From Streptomyces sp. V4I2 (lineage in GTDB: Bacteria > Actinomycetota > Actinomycetes > Streptomycetales > Streptomycetaceae): a stretch of DNA of 64,000 bases. The position numbers and the translations under genes were made by a program. Shown piece by piece: positions 1 to 10,556 of this stretch; the stretch's first letter is position 1; every line of letters begins with the position of its first letter. The notes under the pieces were generated by a model. The model made no database searches and was not told the DNA's origin. It saw nothing but the letters and a program-made list of their open reading frames with translations. The stretch is taken from contig NZ_JAUSZM010000003.1 in NCBI RefSeq assembly GCF_030817655.1, positions 6,324,001-6,388,000 of the forward strand, written 5' to 3'.

Positions 1-1
1 G

Positions 2-127
2 CCGGGGCAGGAGCTTCCGCCGGTGCCGCGGCGCAGTCCGCGCCGCGAGCGCGAGTTGATTGTCAGTGGTGGACCGGATACTGCGAGTGACGGATCTTCG
101 GATGGAAAGGAGGCGTCCGATGGCTGA
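2..127 (+). CDS. nuoH: NuoH C-terminal tail, partial at window edge (probable)
   Basis: Reading frame 2 is open from the window edge to a TGA at 125-127. It ends in an Arg-rich stretch (PRREREL) followed by a Gly/Ser/Asp/Glu-rich tail. The stop overlaps the nuoI start by 8 bases (ATGGCTGA), the tight coupling seen throughout this operon. NuoH is the gene expected directly before nuoI and is a quinone-site membrane subunit of complex I, but only its non-conserved cytoplasmic tail is in view. Identity therefore rests on position and composition. The other forward frames stop at 57 and near 90 and read less like protein. Confidence 0.55.
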   Translation, partial: PGQELPPVPRRSPRRERELIVSGGPDTASDGSSDGKEASDG

Positions 128-770
128 GGAGCCCAAGGAGGCCGGGCAGACGAAGCCTGGCTTCCAGAACCCTGTGGCCGGCTTCGGCGTGACCTTCAAG
201 GCCATGTTCAAGAAGCGGCTGACCGAGCAGTACCCGGAGCAGCAGAAGACCACTGCCCCCCGGTTCCACGGACGGCACCAGCTCAACCGCCATCCGGACG
301 GCCTGGAGAAGTGCGTCGGCTGCGAGCTGTGCGCCTGGGCCTGCCCCGCCGACGCCATCTATGTGGAGGGCGCCGACAACACCGACGAGGAGCGCTACTC
401 GCCGGGCGAGCGGTACGGCCGCGTCTACCAGATCAACTACGCCCGCTGCATCCTGTGCGGCCTGTGCATCGAGGCGTGCCCCACGCGCGCGCTCACGATG
501 ACCAACGAGTTCGAGCTGGCCGACTCCAGCCGCGCCAACCTCATCTACACCAAGGAGCAGCTGCTCGCCGGCCTCGAAGAGGGCATGGTCGACAGCCCGC
601 ACTCCATCTTCCCGGGGACGGACGAACAGGACTACTACCGGGGCCTGGTGACCGAGGCAGCGCCCGGCACGGTGCAGCAGGTCGCGCTCTCCAAGGGCGA
701 GGTTCCGCAGGAGGCCGCGTCGACCTTCGGCGAGGACGAGCCGACGTCGGAGAAGGTGATCGGCCGATGA
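120..770 (+). CDS. nuoI: NADH-quinone oxidoreductase subunit I (two 4Fe-4S clusters)
   Basis: NuoI is the ferredoxin-like subunit of complex I that carries clusters N6a and N6b and passes electrons from the peripheral arm to NuoB. The 216-residue product has both expected motifs: CVGCELCAWACP near residue 65 and CILCGLCIEACP near residue 110. I chose ATG at 120 because a strong ribosome site (GGAAAGGAGG, 103-112) sits just before it; the upstream ATG at 60 in the same frame has no such site. The C-terminal ~60 residues are an acidic, less conserved tail, common in actinobacteria. The stop overlaps the nuoJ start as ATGA. It is part of the canonical nuo operon whose 5' genes lie outside the window. 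Confidence 0.96.
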   Translation: MAEEPKEAGQTKPGFQNPVAGFGVTFKAMFKKRLTEQYPEQQKTTAPRFHGRHQLNRHPDGLEKCVGCELCAWACPADAIYVEGADNTDEERYSPGERYGRVYQINYARCILCGLCIEACPTRALTMTNEFELADSSRANLIYTKEQLLAGLEEGMVDSPHSIFPGTDEQDYYRGLVTEAAPGTVQQVALSKGEVPQEAASTFGEDEPTSEKVIGR

Positions 771-1609
771 GCGCGCAACTCGCCGCCTACTCCACCTCCA
801 CCGGAGAGGCCTTCCAGTTCTGGGTCCTCGGCACCGTTGCCGTGATCGGCGCCCTGTGCACCGTCTTCATGAAGCGGGCCGTGCACAGCGCGCTCTGTCT
901 CGCCGGAACCATGATCATCCTGGCCGTGTTCTACCTCGCCAACGGCGCCTACTTCCTCGGCGTCGTCCAGATCGTCGTCTACACCGGCGCGATCATGATG
1001 CTGTTCCTGTTCGTGGTGATGCTCGTCGGCGTCACCGCGGCGGACTCCCTGAAGGAGACCATCAAGGGCCAGCGCTGGCTGGCCCTGACCTGCGGGCTCG
1101 GCTTCGGCATCCTGCTGTTCGCGGGCATCGGCAACGCCTCCCTGACGGAGTTCAACGGCCTCGCCCAGGCGAACGCGAGCGGCAATGTGGAGGGCCTGGC
1201 GGCCCTCATCTTCACGAAGTACGTCTTCGCCTTCGAGATCACCGGCGCCCTGCTGATCACGGCCGCCGTCGGCGCCATGGTGCTCACACACCGCGAGCGC
1301 ACCGAGCGGGCCAAGACCCAGCGCGAGCTGTCCGAGGAGCGCGTCCGCGAGGGCAAGCACCTGCCGCCGCTGCCGGCGCCCGGTGTGTACGCCCGGCACA
1401 ACGCCGTGGACATCGCGGGCCTGCTGCCCGACGGCACCCCGTCCGACCTCACCGTCAGCAAGACGCTGCGGGAGCGCGGCCAGATCCGTGACGTGTCGCA
1501 GGAGGCGCTCAACGACCTGCGGGCCCTGGAGCAGCGCGCCGAGGAGCGCCTGGAGCGCACCGGGATCGAGCAGGCCAACCTCAAGCGGTCCGAGGAGGCG
1601 TCGAAGTGA
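767..1609 (+). CDS. nuoJ: NADH-quinone oxidoreductase subunit J
   Basis: NuoJ is a membrane-arm subunit of complex I with five transmembrane helices that helps couple quinone reduction to proton pumping. The product is 280 residues. The first ~170 hold the hydrophobic core, including the conserved helix LGVVQIVVYTGAIMMLFLFV, whose Tyr and pi-bulge region move during turnover in known structures. A charged cytoplasmic tail of about 100 residues follows (TERAKTQRELSEERVREGKH and on), longer than in E. coli (184 aa) but usual in actinobacteria. It starts at an ATGA overlap with nuoI and ends at a GTGA overlap with nuoK, indicating translational coupling. Confidence 0.96.
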   Translation: MSAQLAAYSTSTGEAFQFWVLGTVAVIGALCTVFMKRAVHSALCLAGTMIILAVFYLANGAYFLGVVQIVVYTGAIMMLFLFVVMLVGVTAADSLKETIKGQRWLALTCGLGFGILLFAGIGNASLTEFNGLAQANASGNVEGLAALIFTKYVFAFEITGALLITAAVGAMVLTHRERTERAKTQRELSEERVREGKHLPPLPAPGVYARHNAVDIAGLLPDGTPSDLTVSKTLRERGQIRDVSQEALNDLRALEQRAEERLERTGIEQANLKRSEEASK

Positions 1610-1905
1610 ACCCCGTCAACTACCTCTATCTCGCCGCCCTGTTGTTCACGATCGGCGCCACCGGGGTGCTGATCAGGCGCAACGCGATCGTCGTGTTCAT
1701 GTGCGTCGAGCTGATGCTCAACGCCTGCAACCTCGCGTTCGTCGCCTTCTCCCGGATGCACGGCAACCTCGACGGCCAGATCATCGCCTTCTTCACGATG
1801 GTCGTCGCCGCCGCGGAGGTCGTGGTCGGGCTCGCGATCATCGTGTCGCTGTTCCGTTCCCGCCACTCGGCCTCGGTCGACGACGCCAGCCTGATGAAGC
1901 TGTAA
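1606..1905 (+). CDS. nuoK: NADH-quinone oxidoreductase subunit K
   Basis: NuoK is a small three-helix membrane subunit that forms a proton channel with NuoJ and relates to MrpC of Na+/H+ antiporters. The product is 99 residues, close to the family's ~100. Two conserved buried glutamates are visible: one in FMCVELMLNACNLAFV (helix 2) and one in VVAAAEVVVGLAIIVSLF (helix 3). It starts with GTG overlapping the nuoJ stop (GTGA). A 14-base gap separates it from nuoL. Confidence 0.97.
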   Translation: MNPVNYLYLAALLFTIGATGVLIRRNAIVVFMCVELMLNACNLAFVAFSRMHGNLDGQIIAFFTMVVAAAEVVVGLAIIVSLFRSRHSASVDDASLMKL

Positions 1906-1919
1906 GGGGTCGCTGAACC

Positions 1920-3893
1920 GTGACTAATGCTGAGAACCTGATTGCGCTGCTCGTCGCGGCGCCCCTGCTCGGAGCGGCGGTCCTGCTGTGCGGCGGCCGG
2001 AGACTGGACGCCGTCGGCCACTGGATCGGCACGGCCCTGGCCGCCGCGTCCTTCGTGTTCGGTGCGATCCTCTTCGTCGACCTGCTCGGCAAGGACGCCG
2101 AACACCGGACACTGACCCAGCACCTGTTCAGCTGGGTGCCGGTCGAGGGCTTCCAGGCGGACGTCGCCTTCCAGCTCGACCAGCTGTCGATGACGTTCGT
2201 CCTGCTGATCACCGGCGTCGGCTCGCTGATCCACCTGTACTCCGTCGGGTACATGGAGCACGACGAGCGGCGCCGCCGCTTCTTCGGCTATCTGAACCTG
2301 TTCCTCGCGGCGATGCTGCTGCTCGTCCTGGCCGACAACTACCTGCTGCTGTACGTCGGCTGGGAGGGCGTCGGTCTCGCCTCCTACCTGCTGATCGGCT
2401 TCTGGCAGCACAAGCCCAGCGCCGCCACCGCCGCGAAGAAGGCCTTCCTGGTCAACCGCGTCGGCGACGTGGGCCTGTCGATCGCCATCATGCTGATGTT
2501 CACGACCTTCGGGACCTTCGCCTTCGGCCCGGTGCTCGGCACCCACGAGGAGCCCGGGCTCGTCGGTGACACCTCGGAGGCCACGCTCACCGGCATCGCC
2601 CTGATGCTGCTGCTCGCCGCCTGCGGCAAGTCCGCCCAGGTGCCGCTGCAGTCCTGGCTCGGGGACGCGATGGAGGGCCCGACCCCGGTCTCGGCCCTCA
2701 TCCACGCCGCGACGATGGTGACCGCGGGCGTGTACCTGATCGTCCGCTCTGGGGCCGTCTTCAACGCGGCGCCCGACGCGCAACTCGTCGTCACCATCGT
2801 CGGCGCCGTCACGCTCCTGTTCGGTGCGATTGTCGGTTGCGCGAAGGATGACATCAAGAAGGCGCTGGCAGGCTCGACCATGTCGCAGATCGGCTACATG
2901 GTCCTGGCCGCGGGCCTCGGCCCCATCGGCTACGTCTTCGCGATCATGCACCTGGTGACGCACGGCTTCTTCAAGGCCGGACTGTTCCTCGGCGCCGGTT
3001 CGGTCATGCACGGCATGAACGACGAGGTCGACATGCGCAAGTACGGCGGCCTCAGGAAGTACATGCCGGTCACCTTCGTCACCTTCGGACTCGGCTACCT
3101 CGCCATCATCGGCTTCCCCGGCCTGTCCGGCTTCTTCTCCAAGGACAAGATCATCGAGGCGGCCTTCGCCAAGGGCGGCACCGAGGGCTGGATCCTCGGC
3201 GGTTGCGCTCTGCTGGGCGCGGCCATCACGGCGTACTACATGACGCGCGTGATGCTGATGACGTTCTTCGGAGAAGAACGCTGGCGTCACACCAAGACGG
3301 CCTCTCCGGCCGAGCCGAGTGTGGAGCCCGCCGCCGAGCACCGCGGCGAGCACGCGGAACCGCACCCGCACGAGTCGCCCAGGTCCATGACGATCCCGAT
3401 GATCGCGCTGGCCTTCGGATCGGTGTTCGCGGGTGGCTTCTTCAGCATCGGCGACCGCTTCCTGCACTGGCTGGAACCCGTCACCGGCCACGACCACGGA
3501 CACCCGCCGGTCAGCGCGCTGACGGTCACCCTCGCCACGATGGTGGTGCTGGTCGTCGGCGTGGCGATCGCCTGGGCCCAGTACGGCCGCCGCCCGGTCC
3601 CGGTGCTCGCCCCGCGCGGGTCGCTGCTCACCCGGGCCGCCCGGCGCGACCTGCTCCAGGACGACTTCAACCACGTGGTCCTGGTCCGCGGCGGCGAGCA
3701 CCTCACGCGCTCCCTGGTGTACGTCGACCACACCCTGGTCGACGGTGTCGTCAACGGCACGGCGGCCTCGATGGGTGGCCTCTCCGGGCGGATGCGCAAG
3801 CTGCAGAACGGCTTCGCACGGTCGTACGCGGTCTCGATGTTCGGCGGTGCGGCGGTCCTCGTCGCCGCGACCCTGCTGATGAGGGCGGTCTGA
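1920..3893 (+). CDS. nuoL: NADH-quinone oxidoreductase subunit L
   Basis: NuoL is the distal antiporter-like proton-pumping subunit of complex I. At 657 residues it matches the usual 610-660. Conserved features are the proton-antiporter core with the N-terminal motif LLLYVGWEGVGLASYLLIG (Glu of helix 5), the block SWLGDAMEGPTPVSALIHAATMVTAG, and the Lys/His region AGSTMSQIGYMVLAAGLG. A hydrophilic His/Glu-rich insert near residues 460-490 precedes the last helices. It starts with GTG at 1920 after nuoK and ends 6 bases before nuoM. A paralogue (nuoL2) lies at 54657. Confidence 0.97.
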   Translation: MTNAENLIALLVAAPLLGAAVLLCGGRRLDAVGHWIGTALAAASFVFGAILFVDLLGKDAEHRTLTQHLFSWVPVEGFQADVAFQLDQLSMTFVLLITGVGSLIHLYSVGYMEHDERRRRFFGYLNLFLAAMLLLVLADNYLLLYVGWEGVGLASYLLIGFWQHKPSAATAAKKAFLVNRVGDVGLSIAIMLMFTTFGTFAFGPVLGTHEEPGLVGDTSEATLTGIALMLLLAACGKSAQVPLQSWLGDAMEGPTPVSALIHAATMVTAGVYLIVRSGAVFNAAPDAQLVVTIVGAVTLLFGAIVGCAKDDIKKALAGSTMSQIGYMVLAAGLGPIGYVFAIMHLVTHGFFKAGLFLGAGSVMHGMNDEVDMRKYGGLRKYMPVTFVTFGLGYLAIIGFPGLSGFFSKDKIIEAAFAKGGTEGWILGGCALLGAAITAYYMTRVMLMTFFGEERWRHTKTASPAEPSVEPAAEHRGEHAEPHPHESPRSMTIPMIALAFGSVFAGGFFSIGDRFLHWLEPVTGHDHGHPPVSALTVTLATMVVLVVGVAIAWAQYGRRPVPVLAPRGSLLTRAARRDLLQDDFNHVVLVRGGEHLTRSLVYVDHTLVDGVVNGTAASMGGLSGRMRKLQNGFARSYAVSMFGGAAVLVAATLLMRAV

Positions 3894-3899
3894 TTACCG

Positions 3900-5477
3900 A
3901 TGTCCTTTCCTCTGCTGACAGTGACGGCGGCGCTCCCGGCCCTCGGGGCGATCGCCACGGCCGCTGTGCCGGCGGCGCGGCGCACCGCCGCCAAGTGGCT
4001 GGCGCTGCTCGTCTCACTCGCCACGCTCGTCCTCGCGATCGTCGTCCTGGTCCGCTTCGACCCGGATTACGTCGCCAAGGACGGCAACTTCTACCAGCTC
4101 ACGGAATCCCACTCGTGGATCGCGGACTTCGGGGTGCGCTATGAGCTGGGCGTGGACGGCATCGGGGTGGCGCTCATCGCGCTGACCGCCCTGTTGATCC
4201 CGTTCATCATCCTCGCGGGCTGGCACGACGCCGACCCGCTGGAGACGGGCAACACCCGCTGGCGGCCCACCCAGGGCTTCTTCGCCCTGATCCTGGCCGT
4301 CGAGGCGATGGTGATCATCTCCTTCGAGGCCACCGACGTCTTCCTCTTCTACATCTTCTTCGAAGCCATGCTGATCCCGATGTACTTCCTCATCGGCGGC
4401 TTCGGGGACCGTGCCCACCAGCACGGCGAGGAGGCGGCGTCGACGCAACGGTCGTACGCCGCGGTGAAGTTCCTCCTCTACAACCTGGTCGGCGGACTGA
4501 TCATGCTGGCCGCGGTGATCGGCTTCTACGTGGTGGCCGGACACTTTTCGCTTCAGACGATCGCCCAGCACGGCTTGCCGGACATGGCGACCAGCACCCA
4601 GCGCTGGCTGTTCCTCGGGTTCTTCTTCGCCTTCGCGGTGAAGGCGCCCCTGTGGCCGCTGCACACCTGGCTGCCCAACGCGATGGGGGAGGCCACCGCC
4701 CCGGTCGCCGTCCTCATCACCGCGGTCGTCGACAAGGTGGGCACCTTCGCGATGCTCCGCTTCTGCCTCCAGCTGTTCCCGGAGGCGTCGAAGTGGGCGA
4801 CGCCCGTCATCCTCGTCCTGGCGCTGATCAGCATCATCTACGGGGCGCTGCTCGCCGTCGGCCAGCGGGACATCAAGCGACTGGTGGCGTACGCGTCGAT
4901 CTCGCACTTCGGCTTCATCATCATGGGCATCTTCGCGATGACCAGCCAGGGCCAGTCGGGCGCGACCCTCTACATGGTCAACCACGGCATCTCGACGGCC
5001 GCGTTGATGCTGGTGGCCGGCTTCCTGATCTCGCGGCGCGGCTCGCGGCTCATCGCCGACTACGGCGGAGTGCAGAAAGTCGCTCCGGTCCTCGCCGGCA
5101 CCTTCCTGATCGGTAGTCTGGCGACCCTGTCGCTGCCCGGCCTCGCGCCGTTCGTGAGTGAGTTCCTCGTCCTGGTCGGCACGTTCGCGCGCTACCCGGT
5201 GATCGGGATCATCGCCACCTTCGGCATCGTGCTCGCCGCGCTCTACACCCTCGTCCTCTATCAGAGGACGATGACGGGCCCGGTGAAACCCGAGGTCGCG
5301 GCGATGCCCGACCTCAGGGTGCGGGAGCTCGTGGTGGTCGCCCCGCTGGTCGTACTGCTGATCTTCCTGGGTGTCTATCCGAAGCCCGTCACCGACATCG
5401 TGAATCCGGCGGTCAAGCAGACCATGTCCGACGTGGACAAGAAGGACCCCCAGCCCGAGGTGGAGGCGGCCAAGTGA
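3900..5477 (+). CDS. nuoM: NADH-quinone oxidoreductase subunit M
   Basis: NuoM is the middle antiporter-like proton-pumping subunit. The product is 525 residues with about 14 predicted membrane segments. Recognisable blocks are FFEAMLIPMYFLIGGFG (the conserved helix-5 glutamate) and PLWPLHTWLPNAMGEATAPVAV. The segment AVGQRDIKRLVAYASISHFG carries the central Lys/His proton-path residues. It follows nuoL by 6 bases and overlaps nuoN as GTGA. Confidence 0.97.
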   Translation: MSFPLLTVTAALPALGAIATAAVPAARRTAAKWLALLVSLATLVLAIVVLVRFDPDYVAKDGNFYQLTESHSWIADFGVRYELGVDGIGVALIALTALLIPFIILAGWHDADPLETGNTRWRPTQGFFALILAVEAMVIISFEATDVFLFYIFFEAMLIPMYFLIGGFGDRAHQHGEEAASTQRSYAAVKFLLYNLVGGLIMLAAVIGFYVVAGHFSLQTIAQHGLPDMATSTQRWLFLGFFFAFAVKAPLWPLHTWLPNAMGEATAPVAVLITAVVDKVGTFAMLRFCLQLFPEASKWATPVILVLALISIIYGALLAVGQRDIKRLVAYASISHFGFIIMGIFAMTSQGQSGATLYMVNHGISTAALMLVAGFLISRRGSRLIADYGGVQKVAPVLAGTFLIGSLATLSLPGLAPFVSEFLVLVGTFARYPVIGIIATFGIVLAALYTLVLYQRTMTGPVKPEVAAMPDLRVRELVVVAPLVVLLIFLGVYPKPVTDIVNPAVKQTMSDVDKKDPQPEVEAAK

Positions 5478-7123
5478 GCGCAGTAGCCGTCCACAGCCTG
5501 TGGACAACCGCGGCGGAACCGATCGCGAAGATCGATACGCCGACGTTCGAATACGGACAACTGTCGCCCACCTTGATCGTCGTCGGCGCGGCGATCGTCG
5601 GGGTGCTGGTCGAGGCGTTCGTCCCGCGCAAGTCCCGCTACTACGCCCAGATGTTCGTGTCCGTCGTCGCGCTGGTCGCCGCCTTCGCCGCGGTCGTCGC
5701 GCTCGCCGCCGACGGATACGGCACGACCAAGGCGCGCATCGCGGCGATGGGCGCGATCGCGGTCGACGGGCCGGCCCTCTTCCTGCAGGGCACGATCCTG
5801 CTGGTGGCCCTGGTCGCCCTGTTCACCTTCGCCGAGCGGCGGCTCGACCCGGAGGCGCACGGCAACCGCGTCGACTCCTTCGCCGCGCAGGCCGCCTCAG
5901 TGCCGGGCAGTGACAGCGAACAGGCCGCGGTGAAGGCCGGGTTCACCACCACCGAGGTGTTCCCGCTGCTGCTGTTCGCCGTCGCCGGCATGCTGATCTT
6001 CCCCTCGGCCAACGATCTGCTGACGCTCTTCGTGGCCCTGGAAGTCTTCTCCCTCCCGCTGTACCTGTTGTGCGCGCTGGCCCGCCGCAAGCGGCTCCTG
6101 TCGCAGGAAGCCGCGGTCAAGTACTTCCTGCTCGGCGCGTTCGCCTCCGCGTTCACGCTGTTCGGCATCGCCCTGCTGTACGGCTACGCGGGCTCGATGT
6201 CGTACGCGACGATCGCGCAGGTCGTCGACGGCCAGGTCCAGACCGTCAACCCGGCGCTCGCGGACACCATGGGCAACGACGCACTGCTGCTCATCGGCGC
6301 CGCCATGCTGGTGATGGGCCTGCTGTTCAAGGTCGGCGCCGTGCCGTTCCACATGTGGACGCCGGACGTCTACCAGGGCGCGCCCACGCCGGTGACCGGG
6401 TTCATGGCCGCGGCGACCAAGGTGGCCGCCTTCGGCGCGCTGCTCCGGGTGCTGTACGTCATCCTGCCCGGCCTGCGCTGGGACTGGCGGCCGGTCATGT
6501 GGGGCGTCGCGGTCGTCACCATGCTCGGCGGTGCGATCGTCGCGATCACACAGACCGACATCAAGCGGCTGCTGGCGTACTCGTCAATTGCGCACGCGGG
6601 ATTCATCCTCGCGGGTGTCATCGCGACCACGCCCGACGGTATCTCGTCCGTCCTCTTCTACCTGGCCGCGTACTCGTTCGTGACGATCGGCGCTTTCGCG
6701 GTGGTCACCCTGGTGCGGGACGCGGGCGGAGAGGCGACGCACCTGTCCAAGTGGGCCGGACTCGGCCGGCGGTCACCGCTGGTGGCGGCCGTGTTCGCGG
6801 TGTTCCTGCTGGCCTTCGCGGGCATCCCGCTGACCTCGGGGTTCGCCGGGAAGTTCGCCGTGTTCAAGGCGGCGGCGGAGGGCGGCGCGGCCCCGCTGGT
6901 CGTGGTCGGTGTGATCTCGTCCGCGATCGCGGCGTTCTTCTACATCCGCGTCATCGTGCTGATGTTCTTCAGCGAGCCGCGGCCCGAGGGACCGACCGTG
7001 GCCGTGCCGTCGCTGCTGACGACGACCGCGATCGGCGTCGGCGTGGCGGTCACGCTGGTGCTCGGTGTGGCGCCGCAGTACTTCCTGGACCTGGCCAACC
7101 AGGCGGGAGTCTTCGTGCGCTGA
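5474..7123 (+). CDS. nuoN: NADH-quinone oxidoreductase subunit N
   Basis: NuoN is the antiporter-like subunit nearest the quinone module. The 549-residue product is longer than E. coli NuoN (485), partly because of a Gly/Ala/Ser loop near residue 135. Family blocks include LFVALEVFSLPLYLLCALAR, the motif PFHMWTPDVYQGAPTPVTGF, and TQTDIKRLLAYSSIAHAGF. It starts with GTG overlapping the nuoM stop and is the last gene of the canonical operon. A hairpin terminator follows at 7154-7187. Confidence 0.97.
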   Translation: MSAVAVHSLWTTAAEPIAKIDTPTFEYGQLSPTLIVVGAAIVGVLVEAFVPRKSRYYAQMFVSVVALVAAFAAVVALAADGYGTTKARIAAMGAIAVDGPALFLQGTILLVALVALFTFAERRLDPEAHGNRVDSFAAQAASVPGSDSEQAAVKAGFTTTEVFPLLLFAVAGMLIFPSANDLLTLFVALEVFSLPLYLLCALARRKRLLSQEAAVKYFLLGAFASAFTLFGIALLYGYAGSMSYATIAQVVDGQVQTVNPALADTMGNDALLLIGAAMLVMGLLFKVGAVPFHMWTPDVYQGAPTPVTGFMAAATKVAAFGALLRVLYVILPGLRWDWRPVMWGVAVVTMLGGAIVAITQTDIKRLLAYSSIAHAGFILAGVIATTPDGISSVLFYLAAYSFVTIGAFAVVTLVRDAGGEATHLSKWAGLGRRSPLVAAVFAVFLLAFAGIPLTSGFAGKFAVFKAAAEGGAAPLVVVGVISSAIAAFFYIRVIVLMFFSEPRPEGPTVAVPSLLTTTAIGVGVAVTLVLGVAPQYFLDLANQAGVFVR

Positions 7124-7153
7124 TCGCGCTGATCTGCGCTGCTCGTGCCTGCT

Positions 7154-7187
7154 GCGGCCCCGGTTCCCTCGTGGGAGCCGGGGCCGC
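7154..7187 (+). terminator. Strong hairpin terminator closing the nuo operon
   Basis: A perfect 10-bp arm GCGGCCCCGG (7154-7163) pairs with CCGGGGCCGC (7178-7187). Inside it TCCC pairs with GGGA around a TCGT loop. There is no U-tract, which is normal for Streptomyces terminators. It lies 30 bases after the nuoN stop and before recQ. Confidence 0.85.
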
Positions 7188-7268
7188 CTGTGGATAACTC
7201 CGATGGTGTCAGTCCTGACCCCTATCGTGGAGGCAGTGGTCGAGGGACGACGTACGGGGGACACGGCA

Positions 7269-9290
<2,022 letters not shown>

Positions 9291-9418
9291 GGGCGTCGGC
9301 TGGTTCGGTGCCTGGTGACTGGTGCCCAGTCCCCAGTGTTGCGGCCGGGCGGGGGCGGGTCGCCCAGCCCGGCGCTGGCCGGGTGCCCGCAGGCTGACGG
9401 GGTCGAATGCGTTCGTCG

Positions 9419-10357
9419 TTACGACAGTGCCGTCAGGCCCGGGGCGAAGGCGATCAGCAGGGGGAGCAGGGGGGTCAGGGCTGCCACCGTCGTCGTGAGG
9501 GCTCGGTGGCGGGGGCCGAGGCGGGGCTGGGGTTCCAGGAGGCGGTCCACTCGTTCGCCGAGGAGGCGGTGGGTGGAGGCGCAGGAGAGGACGCCTCGGT
9601 GTTGGTTCAGCTCGATGAGGGCCAGGGCCGTGGTCAGGTGACCGCAGCGGCGGGAGGCCGTGTCGTCGGCGGAGAGTTCCACCAGACGGTGGGTCTGGTC
9701 GCAGAAGTGGGCGAAGAGCGGGATACGGGGGAAGCCGGTGGCAAGGGCCGTGGAGAGGTGGAGCAGCCAGTCGTGGCGGGCGCGGGCGTGGCCGCGTTCG
9801 TGGGTGAGGACCGCGTCCAGCTGGTGGTCGGTGAGGCGGTGCAGGGCGCCGGTCGTGACGATCAGCTGGGGCGGGTTGCCGGGCATCCACCAGGCGTCCG
9901 GATACTCGTCCTCCAGGACGAGGAGGGGGCCGCGTGCGGGGGGCAGGCCGGCCGGCAGGTCGGGGGCGCGTTCGCGCAGGTGGGCGCGGGCCTGGCCGCG
10001 GCGACGGCGGGCCTCGACGAGCTCGCGGGCGAGCATCGCGGTCGTCCAGGCGGCCCCGCAGGCCAGCAGCAGGGTGAGGGTGGCGGCCCAGGGCGGCGCG
10101 GCGGAGAGGTCGTACGCCGCGGTCACGGCCGGCGGCGCGGGTGCGAAGACATGGTGGCGGACGGTGTGGAAGACCGCCGCGGTGCTCAGCACAAGGGCCG
10201 CCAGACAGCACAGCAGGACGGTGGCGACCAGGCACTGCCACACCCACAGCGCGACCACGGGGTCCCGTTCGGGCCACGCGGCCCGGGTCAGCGCACGGGG
10301 AACCGGCACGGCGGCCGCCAGGGCGACGGCGCTCAGCAGGAGCAGGCAGACGGTCAT
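9419..10357 (-). CDS. M56-family membrane metallopeptidase (BlaR1/MecR1-like)
   Basis: This is a 312-residue membrane protease. It starts with hydrophobic segments (MTVCLLLLSAVALAAAVPVP and two more before residue ~130) and carries the zinc-protease motif HERGHARARHDW, a variant HExxH, near residue 185. A downstream ELSADDTA region supplies the third metal ligand. M56 proteins sense antibiotics or cell-wall stress and cleave a BlaI-type repressor. Here no BlaI/MecI gene is adjacent on either side, so the target is unknown. The start MTVCLLL was chosen because the membrane segment begins there; the longer in-frame ORF to 10471 adds an implausible Cys/Ser/Arg-rich lead. Convergent with recQ. 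Confidence 0.85.
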   Translation of the reverse strand: MTVCLLLLSAVALAAAVPVPRALTRAAWPERDPVVALWVWQCLVATVLLCCLAALVLSTAAVFHTVRHHVFAPAPPAVTAAYDLSAAPPWAATLTLLLACGAAWTTAMLARELVEARRRRGQARAHLRERAPDLPAGLPPARGPLLVLEDEYPDAWWMPGNPPQLIVTTGALHRLTDHQLDAVLTHERGHARARHDWLLHLSTALATGFPRIPLFAHFCDQTHRLVELSADDTASRRCGHLTTALALIELNQHRGVLSCASTHRLLGERVDRLLEPQPRLGPRHRALTTTVAALTPLLPLLIAFAPGLTALS

Positions 10358-10556
10358 GCCACGGGCTCCGGATCCTGATCGGAAGAAACGGCTGCTATGG
10401 GTGCACAGTGCGAAGAGCGCAAAGGGCAAGCACCGTACGGGCTGTACGGGCGACGACGGTGTCGTCCTCACACGCCACGCCGCCCGTCGCCAGTATGACG
10501 GCGGCGGGCGGCGTACGGCAGGTGTCGGGAGTGGTTCAGTGGGGTGCGGGGTGGGA

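Noticed and set aside
1626..3731. Very long minus-strand frames opposite the nuo genes (and similar ones opposite nuoM, nuoL2 and nuoN2)
   Set aside because: In DNA this rich in G/C, antisense frames stay open by codon bias. They read as His/Asp/Arg/Gly-rich strings without domains.
7189..7197. A perfect E. coli-type DnaA box (TGTGGATAA) after the nuoN terminator
   Set aside because: It stands alone. An origin needs a cluster of boxes and dnaA/dnaN nearby. A second DnaA-like box at 5501-5509 lies inside the nuoN coding sequence.
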